The notes under the pieces were generated by a model. It ran no database searches. It was given only the letters and a program-made list of their open reading frames with translations, and had not been told where the DNA came from. A program made the translations under genes and the position numbers. This document shows, one piece after another, positions 1-7,020 of a DNA stretch of 24,475 nucleotides. Origin of the DNA: Verrucomicrobia bacterium 12-59-8 (GTDB taxonomy: Bacteria; Verrucomicrobiota; Verrucomicrobiae; Verrucomicrobiales; Verrucomicrobiaceae); assembly GCA_002279765.1 (NCBI GenBank), contig NCCR01000087.1, positions 1-24,475 of the forward strand, given 5' to 3'. Within the stretch, counting starts at the first letter, position 1. Every line of letters starts with the position of its first letter.

Positions 1-618
1 GAGAACGATCTGCCCGGAGGGCTGGTTCAAGGTAATGCTGGTGATGACCTCCGCCGGCAGCCGCAACAGCTTGGGATCACGCCAGGAGGCGGCAGGAATC
101 TGCAGAACCGTCGGTGCTTCGCTTTTGGCGAGATACCAGGCGGTCTCACCATGGCTGGCGTCTGGAATGCCAATGTAAAGGCTGTTCTCCCTGACCGCAG
201 GCGAGCCGAACCAACATTCATATAGGGTGGCATCTCCAGCGAGCAGGCGCACTTTGAAGCGTGGTTTGTCGAGCCCGGTTTTCTGCCATTCAGCCGCATC
301 GAATTCCTCGTGGTGGATGCGCTCGATCCATTCGACGCCGTGGAGGGTGAGAATGAGCGCGGCGACTTTCTGGGGATCGGCCAGATCGTCGTAGGGTTTC
401 TCGATCCGCCAGGCGGCACCGTCACGCACGAGAGTGAATGGCACATTTTCAGCCGTAAGGACTTCGATGCGAGTGACCTTCTCCTTTTCGAAACGAGTGG
501 GGCCGCGTCTGACTTCGCGCTTGTCCACTGCGGACGGGAAGTAACGCTCAATGCCGAGGATGATCGCTCCCATGGAGGCAACCAGCAGGAACAGGATAAG
601 GGTGGTGCGTGCACTCAT
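1..618 (-). CDS. DUF4340-type protein, partial (3' end beyond window)
   Basis: The reading frame is open for 206 codons from the ATG at 618 to the left edge, so the C-terminus is missing. It begins MSARTTLILFLLVASMGAII, a single N-terminal membrane anchor (about residues 5-22), followed by a soluble, presumably periplasmic part. The FTLVRDGAAWRIEKPYDD and ADPQKVAALI segments look like the DUF4340 family, which regularly follows GldG-like genes. It starts 14 bp after the GldG-like stop and is the last visible gene of a four-gene ABC operon. Biochemical function is unknown; by association it is an accessory of the ABC export/gliding-type complex. No strong ribosome-binding site is visible; tight spacing suggests translational coupling. 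The family call is from motif memory, not a search. Confidence 0.75.
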   Translation of the reverse strand, partial: MSARTTLILFLLVASMGAIILGIERYFPSAVDKREVRRGPTRFEKEKVTRIEVLTAENVPFTLVRDGAAWRIEKPYDDLADPQKVAALILTLHGVEWIERIHHEEFDAAEWQKTGLDKPRFKVRLLAGDATLYECWFGSPAVRENSLYIGIPDASHGETAWYLAKSEAPTVLQIPAASWRDPKLLRLPAEVITSITLNQPSGQIVL

Positions 619-632
619 GCTTCAAAGTCGGT

Positions 633-2135
633 TCATGCCGCCCTTCGGCTGGCCCAGATCATGAAGCCGAAGCCCAGAACGATACCTGGCAGGGTGATGG
701 AGGTGACCCAGAAGATCAGCTCGTGCTGCTTGCCCGTGAGCTGAATGCGGTAGGCGTGTTTGGACTTGGCTGGGATGCCGATGAAGCTCTCGCGGTTCAT
801 CAGCCAGTTCAGGCCGGCGGCGGCAAAGTCACGGCTCACTGCCAGCATGGTCTGCTTGTCGAGCAGGGTGGAGTTGGCCACCACCACCATGCGTGCGCTG
901 TCGGCACGCTTGGTTTCATCCCCCAGGGCGCCGCGTTCAATGCTGGCGGCCACGTAGATGGGCGGCAGAGTGTCCTCTTCATCGACGATGGGTAGCTCTT
1001 CGAGAAACTGTCGCTCTCCCCAGTAGCGTGGTGCGGCAAGAATGAGCGGCTGAACGTTGATGGACTGCTCCTTAAGCTCGGTGTTTTCCTCAATCAGTTC
1101 CAGAGACTCCGTCTGTCCGGCCAGGGTGATGGCGGAGGAGATCAGATGGTGGATGAAAGGCACTTCTTTCGTGAATTCGCCCAGTACGGAAAATTCCTTT
1201 TTGGGGCCGGTGCTGGTGCTCTCAGCCATCAGCACGCGGTCGCCACGGGGATGCACGCCATTGGCGCTGAGAAAGGCGTTGAGCCGCGTGGTTTCACCGC
1301 CGGGGTCGAGCATGATGAAAATGCCAGCCCGCTTGGTCTGCCAGTAATCATTGAGCATGGCGACCTCACGTTCAGAAAGGTCGTAGCGTACGCCCAGGAT
1401 GAGCAGGCCGTCGGTGTCTGTGGGGATGTGGCTGATTTCGGAGAGGTTTACCTGCACCACTTCAAAGTTCTGCTGCTTGCCGAGATCAATGGCGGCGTTA
1501 TACGCATCGCTCTGGGCCTCGTCTGAGCGACTGCCCTTGCCGACAACATAATAAAATCGCCGCACGCGACCTTCCACGACGGAGATGAGCGCGGAGGAGA
1601 TGGCATCTTCACCGCGAAATTCGATGATCTGCTTGTTGGTGCTCGTGCCCTTCTCCCGGACCACCAGCTCCTCCTCGGTGATGAAACGCTTGTTCGCGCC
1701 GCAACGTATCAGTACACCGTTTTGCGCGAGGGAGAGGCCGGTGTCGGCCTTGAGCTGCTCGGCACGCTCAATGTCTCGCACGGGATCGATTGAGCGCACT
1801 TTGATGCGCTGCCTGCCGTGAATGTGGTATTCCTCCAGGAGGGACTGCACCTCGCCATACACTTTGGAATCACGCCCAAAGACGATGTAGATCTGCACAT
1901 CGCGTGACAGGCTGTCGAGGTACTTCAGGGTGGCCGGGCTCAGCGTGTAGTCCTGGCTGGGGCTTAGGTCCCAGCGCCAGTAGTGGCGGTAGTTGAGGCG
2001 GTTGACGCCGGCAAACAGCGCCAGCGCCAGGATGACCTGCACGGCGACGTTCAATCCGATGCCGTAACGCTTTGGCATGGGCCGCGCCCCGGTTTCGGTG
2101 CTGGCTGGCGTGTTGTTCTGGGCGGAATCCGGCAT
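633..2135 (-). CDS. GldG-like ABC transporter auxiliary protein
   Basis: The 500-residue protein has a membrane helix near the N-terminus (about residues 25-44) and another at the C-terminus (about 472-495, ending in WASRRAA). The large domain between them is presumably extracytoplasmic. After the first helix, RWDLSPSQDYTLSPATLKYL matches the conserved start of the GldG/ABC_transp_aux family (DLT..k.ysLS..T). The C-terminus, with a late TM helix, also fits that family. The family is known as the auxiliary part of ABC systems first linked to gliding in Bacteroidetes but widespread elsewhere without proven gliding. It lies 18 bp after the permease gene and 14 bp before the DUF4340 gene, which supports one complex. 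The transported substrate cannot be inferred. Confidence 0.85.
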   Translation of the reverse strand: MPDSAQNNTPASTETGARPMPKRYGIGLNVAVQVILALALFAGVNRLNYRHYWRWDLSPSQDYTLSPATLKYLDSLSRDVQIYIVFGRDSKVYGEVQSLLEEYHIHGRQRIKVRSIDPVRDIERAEQLKADTGLSLAQNGVLIRCGANKRFITEEELVVREKGTSTNKQIIEFRGEDAISSALISVVEGRVRRFYYVVGKGSRSDEAQSDAYNAAIDLGKQQNFEVVQVNLSEISHIPTDTDGLLILGVRYDLSEREVAMLNDYWQTKRAGIFIMLDPGGETTRLNAFLSANGVHPRGDRVLMAESTSTGPKKEFSVLGEFTKEVPFIHHLISSAITLAGQTESLELIEENTELKEQSINVQPLILAAPRYWGERQFLEELPIVDEEDTLPPIYVAASIERGALGDETKRADSARMVVVANSTLLDKQTMLAVSRDFAAAGLNWLMNRESFIGIPAKSKHAYRIQLTGKQHELIFWVTSITLPGIVLGFGFMIWASRRAA

Positions 2136-2153
2136 GGTGGTGGGGCGGTCGGC

Positions 2154-2912
2154 TCACGGGCGCCAGCGGCGGAACTCGACCACGTGGTGGGTGAAGGAGA
2201 GAAACAGCAGCGACATGCTGAGGTAGTAGATGATGGGCCGGCTGTCGATGAGACCGGCGGTGAAGATGCGGATGTGCTCCGTGGCGGCGAAGTAATTGAC
2301 GATGTCCACAATGGTGTCGGAAATCTTGCGGCCCACAACCATGATGAAAATGCCCAGCAGGAAATGCATCAGGCTCAGGGTGAAGGAGATGATGGCGGCG
2401 ACGATCTGATTCGACGTCAGGGATGAGGCAAAACAGCCAATGGCCAGATTGAACATGCCCATCACCACCAGGATGAGATACGCGCCCCGCATGGCTCCCG
2501 AGGGCAGCTCGACCTGGCCGGCGCTGATCCAGTGGGCAAACTTGAAATTGAACAGGCTGGGCAGCCACAGCACGCAGTACACGATGACAGCGGCCAGGTA
2601 CTTGGAGCCGACCACCTGCCACGCGCGCACTGGCGCGGTGAACAGCGTCTCCAGCGTGCCCATCTTTTTTTCCTCCGCAAACAGACGCATGGTCAGCAGC
2701 GGGAAGATGAAAAAATAGGACAGCCAGAACCACATGGCGTGAAAGGTCCAGCTCACGATCGAGCCTTCGCTAGGCGCGTTTTCCAGCACCGAAAGGGCCG
2801 CACGAAAGGCGAAACCATTCAACACCATGACCAGCGCCAGCACCACGTAGGCCACGGGGGAGACAAAGAAGGAGTGCAGTTCTTTTTTGAGCAGAATCCA
2901 GAATATCCTCAT
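2154..2912 (-). CDS. ABC-2 type permease, GldF-like
   Basis: A 252-residue integral membrane protein with about six hydrophobic segments. It starts MRIFWILLKKELHSFFVSP, and the typical ABC-2 cytoplasmic motif FAEEKKMGTLETLFTAPV follows the second hydrophobic region. I chose the ATG at 2912 rather than 3017. It begins at the conserved 'KKEL..F..SP' block, and its ATG overlaps the TGA of the upstream ATPase gene by four bases (2909-2912), a standard translational-coupling arrangement. The longer start would put 35 non-conserved residues inside the ATPase gene. It is expected to form the membrane channel energised by the upstream ATPase. Length and gene order agree with GldF-type permeases. Confidence 0.87.
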   Translation of the reverse strand: MRIFWILLKKELHSFFVSPVAYVVLALVMVLNGFAFRAALSVLENAPSEGSIVSWTFHAMWFWLSYFFIFPLLTMRLFAEEKKMGTLETLFTAPVRAWQVVGSKYLAAVIVYCVLWLPSLFNFKFAHWISAGQVELPSGAMRGAYLILVVMGMFNLAIGCFASSLTSNQIVAAIISFTLSLMHFLLGIFIMVVGRKISDTIVDIVNYFAATEHIRIFTAGLIDSRPIIYYLSMSLLFLSFTHHVVEFRRWRP

Positions 2913-3874
2913 AGGACGTGGGTGGGAATGTCGGTGGGTGAGCCGGCGTTCATGGAAAGTTCGACAAAGACATCCTCCAGCGTGGGAAGCTGCCGGTGCA
3001 TCTCCCGGATGCGCCATTTCTGCTGCATGGCGAGCTCCATCACTTCATCACGGACGTCATGGTCTGGTTCTACCCGCAGGGTGAAGCGCCGCCACGGATG
3101 AACAAGCAGCGGTTCCTCCGTGGTTTTCCGCACGGCGGTAATGGCCGCGAATTTTTCCACCAGATTGCCGGTGCCGTCGATTTCCAAATGCAGCAGCGTG
3201 GTGGACCGCAGCTGCCGCGTCAGGTTTGCCGGCGTGTCATTGGCGCGGATGCGTCCCTGATGAATCATGACCACACGGTCGCAGGTCTGCTCGACTTCAT
3301 TCAGGATGTGCGTGGAGAGCAGCACGGTGTGCTTGGACTTCAGATTGCGCAGCAAGTCGCGCACATGACGAATTTGCACCGGGTCCAGGCCGTTGGTGGG
3401 CTCGTCGAGGATGAGCAGCTTCGGCTTGTGTACCAGGGCGTCCGCCAGCGCTACACGCTGGCGGTAGCCTTTGGAGAGATTGCCGATCAGACGCTTCCGC
3501 ATGTCGGTGACGCCCGTCAGCTCCATCACTTCGCCGATGCGACGGCGCATGGTCATGCCGGACAGTCCTTTCAGCTCCGCCCGAAAGCGCAGATATTCTT
3601 TGACCCGCATGTCCGTGTAGAGCGGGGCCATCTCCGGCATGTAACCCACGGACTGCCTCACTTGAATCGACTGATGAAACACATCAAAGCCCGCCACATT
3701 CACCTGTCCTGATGTGGCCGGCATGTAGCCGCTGAGGATGCGCATTGTGGTCGATTTGCCTGCCCCGTTCGGACCCAGAAAGCCCACAATCTCTCCCGGT
3801 TCCACGTGGAAGGAGATGTTGTTCACCGCAGTGCGTCCGGCATACTGCTTGGTGAGTTCCTGAACATCGATCAT
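2909..3874 (-). CDS. ABC transporter ATP-binding protein (GldA-like)
   Basis: A 321-residue cytoplasmic ATPase. Visible motifs in order are Walker A GPNGAGKST (residues 34-42), the ABC signature LSKGYRQRV, Walker B LLILDEP with the D-loop NGLD, and the switch histidine in STH. The C-terminal ~100 residues (after about 215) are a DUF4162-like extension common in ABC-2 exporters. I chose the ATG at 3874 because MIDVQELTKQY is the canonical family start; an in-frame ATG at 4009 would add 45 residues encoded by the probable promoter region. It is the first gene of the operon with the permease, GldG-like and DUF4340 genes. No strong Shine-Dalgarno sequence is seen. Confidence 0.9.
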   Translation of the reverse strand: MIDVQELTKQYAGRTAVNNISFHVEPGEIVGFLGPNGAGKSTTMRILSGYMPATSGQVNVAGFDVFHQSIQVRQSVGYMPEMAPLYTDMRVKEYLRFRAELKGLSGMTMRRRIGEVMELTGVTDMRKRLIGNLSKGYRQRVALADALVHKPKLLILDEPTNGLDPVQIRHVRDLLRNLKSKHTVLLSTHILNEVEQTCDRVVMIHQGRIRANDTPANLTRQLRSTTLLHLEIDGTGNLVEKFAAITAVRKTTEEPLLVHPWRRFTLRVEPDHDVRDEVMELAMQQKWRIREMHRQLPTLEDVFVELSMNAGSPTDIPTHVL

Positions 3875-3913
3875 GACTGGGAGGGAGTGGGAGCGGCGGG
3901 GTTGAGAAATTAA

Positions 3914-3942
3914 ATTTAAGCCTATGCGCGCCTGAATGACAA
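3914..3942 (-). promoter_or_regulatory. Predicted sigma70 promoter of the ABC operon
   Basis: Read on the minus strand, TTGTCA (3942-3937) is followed after exactly 17 bp by TTAAAT (3919-3914). These match the -35 consensus at 5 of 6 and the -10 consensus at 4 of 6 positions. Transcription would start near 3907, about 33 nt before the ATPase ATG. The AT-rich patch stands out in an otherwise GC-rich neighbourhood. Consensus match only. Confidence 0.45.
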
Positions 3943-3964
3943 TTCGCAAACGGGCATTCGCAAA
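3942..3964 (-). repeat. Two 9-bp direct repeats (possible operator)
   Basis: TTTGCGAAT (minus-strand sense) occurs twice, at 3964-3956 and 3950-3942, with a 14-bp period. The proximal copy touches the first base of the predicted -35 box of the ABC operon. Direct repeats at a fixed distance upstream of a promoter suggest an activator or repressor site; no regulator gene is visible nearby. Confidence 0.4.
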
Positions 3965-4025
3965 AATGAAGGACTGGGGCCTGCGCCAGGGGGCAAGCGC
4001 GTTTGTCAAAAAATCAAGTCACCTG

Positions 4026-5453
4026 CTATCGGCCCGCCTCGCGCGTGCCCATGCCTCTGGGCAGCTTCATGAGGCTGTCCCCCAGTTCGGCGCGGACGCT
4101 GGCTGCGTGCTGTTGCAACCGGGCCACCTCCCCCGGGTTTTCTGCGGCCAGGTTTTTGGATTCACTGATGTCGCCGTAAAGATCGTAGAGTTCCGGCTGG
4201 TCGATCTTGACCTGCTTGTAGTTGACCGGCTTGCCTCCCGTGGCCTTGGGGATGTCGGTGGGCAGGCTGCGGTAGGTGTGCGGGAGCTGCAGCTTCCAGC
4301 GGCCGTCTCCGCTGCTGATGGCCTGGAGTTGATTTTGCTCGTAGTAGAAGGCATAGAAGTCGTGCGGATTTTTGGCGTCGGGTTCTCCGGCGACGATGGG
4401 CCAGCAGTTGAGGCCGTCGATCTTGTGCTCGGGCAGCTTGGCCTCAATGACGTGGGCGATGGTGGGCAGGAGATCGATGGTCATCATCATGGTGTCGGTG
4501 GTGGTGCCAGCGGGGATTTTACCCGGCCATTTCATGATGCCGCTCACGCGGGTGCCGCCCTCCCAGCAGGTGCCTTTGCCCTCGCGTAGGGGGCCTGCGC
4601 TGCCGGCATTGTCGCCATAGCTGAGCCAGGGGCCGTTGTCGGAGGTGAAGATGACCCAGGTGTTGTCTTCGAGGCCGTTCTTCTTCAGCGTGTCCACGAT
4701 CTGGCCCACGGACCAGTCCGCCTCCATCATGACATCTCCAAACAGGCCTTTGCCGGACTTCCCCTTGAACTTGTCACTCACAAACAGGGGGACATGCACC
4801 ATGCTGTGCGCGAGGTAGAGGAAGAAGGGCTTGTCCTTGTTTTTCTCGATGAACTGCACGCTATGCGTGGTGTAGTCCGTGGTGAGGTGGGTTTGATCCT
4901 CAGGCGTGACATCGGCATCCACGACCTGGTCGTTTTCGATCATGGGCAGATTGGGGTAGGCGCCCTTTTTGGCCTGTGGATGGAAGGGCCACATGTCGTT
5001 CGAGTAGGGGATGCCGTAGTACTGGTCGAAGCCGTGCTTGGTGGGGAGAAACTGGGGCAGGGAACCGAGGTGCCATTTGCCCACGGCGGCGGTGGCATAG
5101 CCTTTTTGTTTCACCAGTTCGGCCAGCGTCATTTCATCAGCATGGATGCCGTGCTTGGCAGAGGGGCCGAGAGCGCCATGGATACCCACCCGGTTTGGGT
5201 AGCAGCCGGTGAGCAATGCGGTGCGTGAGGCGCTGCATACGGGCTGGGCGACATGAAAATTCGTGAACTTGCGGCCCGCTGCAGCCAGTTGGTCGATGTT
5301 CGGCGTCTGATAACCCTGGGCGCCGAAGCAGCCGACATCGGCATACCCCATGTCATCCATGAAAATAACGACGATGTTGGGAGGAGGAGTGGCTGAAAGC
5401 ACCCCCTGTAGGGCGAGGGTCAGGGCAAGGAAGGCAGACAGGTGGAAACGCAT
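4026..5453 (-). CDS. Secreted sulfatase, formylglycine (Cys) type
   Basis: A 475-residue exported S1-family sulfatase (sulfate-ester hydrolase). It starts MRFHLSAFLALTLALQGVLSA, a clear signal peptide, so I prefer the ATG at 5453 over an in-frame ATG 16 codons upstream. Metal-binding NIVVIFMDDMGYADVG follows (DD at 33-34). The formylglycine motif CSASR has its modifiable cysteine at residue 73. GKWHLG (about 125-130) and TSDNGPW carry further active-site residues. The C-terminal region has the usual 'LYDLYGDISESKNLA' block. Activity would need a formylglycine-generating enzyme, which is not in this window. Substrate is not predictable; such enzymes are abundant in Planctomycetes/Verrucomicrobiota that degrade sulfated polysaccharides. 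It is transcribed away from nusA and stops 151 bp before the ABC ATPase start. Confidence 0.9.
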   Translation of the reverse strand: MRFHLSAFLALTLALQGVLSATPPPNIVVIFMDDMGYADVGCFGAQGYQTPNIDQLAAAGRKFTNFHVAQPVCSASRTALLTGCYPNRVGIHGALGPSAKHGIHADEMTLAELVKQKGYATAAVGKWHLGSLPQFLPTKHGFDQYYGIPYSNDMWPFHPQAKKGAYPNLPMIENDQVVDADVTPEDQTHLTTDYTTHSVQFIEKNKDKPFFLYLAHSMVHVPLFVSDKFKGKSGKGLFGDVMMEADWSVGQIVDTLKKNGLEDNTWVIFTSDNGPWLSYGDNAGSAGPLREGKGTCWEGGTRVSGIMKWPGKIPAGTTTDTMMMTIDLLPTIAHVIEAKLPEHKIDGLNCWPIVAGEPDAKNPHDFYAFYYEQNQLQAISSGDGRWKLQLPHTYRSLPTDIPKATGGKPVNYKQVKIDQPELYDLYGDISESKNLAAENPGEVARLQQHAASVRAELGDSLMKLPRGMGTREAGR

Positions 5454-5545
5454 GGTTGGGTGTGGTTGAAAGCAGATGAACCTGGTTAAATTAGCCATCA
5501 TGAAAACGCCTGAGAAAACTGCGGAATTCCAGCCAATATTTCTGC

Positions 5546-5573
5546 TTGCTGATTCCTAGCCTGCCTTTATGAT
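5546..5573 (+). promoter_or_regulatory. Predicted sigma70 promoter of nusA operon
   Basis: TTGCTG (5546-5551) and TATGAT (5568-5573) are separated by 16 bp. TATGAT differs from the -10 consensus at one position. Transcription would start around 5580, giving an ~80-nt leader before nusA. Sequence-consensus evidence only. Confidence 0.5.
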
Positions 5574-5611
5574 CCGCGTCCTTCCCGGACAGAATTAGCG
5601 TTTTCACGGCG

Positions 5612-5638
5612 AGAGTGGGGCCTTCCCCGCTCTTTTTT
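5612..5638 (+). terminator. Terminator-like hairpin in nusA leader (attenuator candidate)
   Basis: AGAGTGGGG (5612-5620) pairs with CCCCGCTCT (5625-5633) through nine pairs, including one G-U, around a CCTT loop. Six T residues (5633-5638) end the structure, so it has the form of an intrinsic terminator. No gene ends upstream on this strand (the sulfatase is divergent), and the hairpin lies between the predicted promoter and the nusA ATG. It is therefore more likely a leader attenuator than the terminator of another gene. No convincing antiterminator partner was identified. Confidence 0.6.
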
Positions 5639-5662
5639 GTCTGGTGAAATCACGAATTTCAT

Positions 5663-6928
5663 ATGATCAGCGAACTCAAAGCCCTTTTCGACTATTACGA
5701 GAAAGAGAAAGGAATCGACCGGAATAAAATGGTCGAGGCCCTGTCACAGGCATTGCTCGCCGCCTCCAAGAAAAGCATCGGCCCCGCTCGCGAACTCCGC
5801 ATCGACATTGATCCCGACAAGGGAACAATCAAAGCGTTCGCCAAACTGATCGCGGTGGAGACTGTCAGCAACCGCTGGGAGGAACTCCCGCTGGCCACAG
5901 CCAAAAGGTTCAAGAAAAGCGCCGTGCTCGGTGATGAGATCGAAGTCGAAGTCACCCCGAATAACATGGGCCGTATTGCCGCGCAGACCGCGAAGCAGAC
6001 GATGCTGCAGCGCCTCCGCATGGCGGAGAAGGAAAACCTCTACGAAGAGTTCAAGGACCGTACCGGCGATGTCGTCAGCGGTGTGGTGCGTCGTTTTGAA
6101 AAATCCGACGTTATCGTCGATCTCGGCAAATTCGAAGGTGTGATGACCTCCAAGGAACGTGTGTCCACCGAGGACTACACCCCCGGTGACCGCATGCGCT
6201 TCTACGTGAAAGCGGTGGAAAAGGACAGTGGCCGTGGCCCGGAAATCATCCTCTCCCGTGCTCATCCGAATTTCGTGCGCCGGTTGTTTGAATTTGAAGT
6301 CAGTGAGATCGGGGACCGCACCGTTGAGATCGCCAGCATCGCCCGTGAGGCCGGTTATCGCACCAAGGTAGCGGTGCACAGCGCTGATGAAAAAGTTGAC
6401 CCCGTGGGCGCCTGCGTCGGCCTGCGTGGTGCGCGCGTGAAGAACATCGTCCGCGAGCTGAACAACGAAAAAGTGGACATCATCCGCTGGAAGTCCGATC
6501 CCGCCGAGTTCGTGCGTGAAGCCTTGAAGCCGATCAAGGTCATCTCGATCCAGGTGAACACGGACAAGAAAGAAGCGCGCCTCACCGTCAGCGATGAGGA
6601 CCTCTCGAAGGCTATCGGTCGCCGCGGCCAAAATGCGCGTCTGACCTCGCGCCTTGTCGGTATGGATCTGGTCATCGAGAAAGATGAACACGCCGCCGAG
6701 GTCTTTGAAGGCCAGATGGGCAGCGCGGTGCATCATCTCGTGGACGCTCTCGGCATCACTGAGGATGTCGCCCGCCAGTTGACACAAGGCGGCATGGGGG
6801 ATCTCAAAACCCTGGCAACCGGAGTCGATGTCGATGACATCGCCGAGGTGCTGGGTGGCGACACCGCCCTGGCCCAGCAGATTTTCGACAAAGCCGCAGC
6901 ACATGCTTCCACTCCTGCAAAGGAGTAG
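5663..6928 (+). CDS. nusA: Transcription termination/antitermination factor NusA
   Basis: A 421-residue cytoplasmic RNA polymerase-binding factor acting in pausing, termination and antitermination. Domains are readable in order. The N-terminal RNAP-binding domain spans about 1-125 and the S1 domain about 135-200. KH1 spans about 230-285, with the hallmark GACVGLRGARVKNIVREL. KH2 spans about 300-345, with IGRRGQNARLTSRL. A C-terminal helical HhH-like region covers about 355-415. The ATG at 5663 starts the family-typical MISELKALFDYYEKEKG. It is first in nusA-infB-rbfA. The usual upstream partner rimP is absent here. The leader carries a terminator-like hairpin, suggesting regulated readthrough. 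The Shine-Dalgarno sequence is weak. Confidence 0.97.
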   Translation: MISELKALFDYYEKEKGIDRNKMVEALSQALLAASKKSIGPARELRIDIDPDKGTIKAFAKLIAVETVSNRWEELPLATAKRFKKSAVLGDEIEVEVTPNNMGRIAAQTAKQTMLQRLRMAEKENLYEEFKDRTGDVVSGVVRRFEKSDVIVDLGKFEGVMTSKERVSTEDYTPGDRMRFYVKAVEKDSGRGPEIILSRAHPNFVRRLFEFEVSEIGDRTVEIASIAREAGYRTKVAVHSADEKVDPVGACVGLRGARVKNIVRELNNEKVDIIRWKSDPAEFVREALKPIKVISIQVNTDKKEARLTVSDEDLSKAIGRRGQNARLTSRLVGMDLVIEKDEHAAEVFEGQMGSAVHHLVDALGITEDVARQLTQGGMGDLKTLATGVDVDDIAEVLGGDTALAQQIFDKAAAHASTPAKE

Positions 6929-7020
6929 CCCCTGTGCCGCCATGACAACGATTTTAAACCAACCCCCAACTTACGACCAGCCAGCCTCCCACGCCGCTCG
7001 CCCGATCTTCTCATTCTCTC

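Noticed and set aside
5569..5598. A 9-residue leader peptide frame (ATG...TAG) before the nusA hairpin
   Set aside because: Its ATG lies inside the predicted -10 box, so it would not be in the transcript; no ribosome-binding site.
5744..6943. A 399-codon frame antisense to nusA
   Set aside because: Shadow of nusA; composition repetitive in D/H/F and no recognisable domain.
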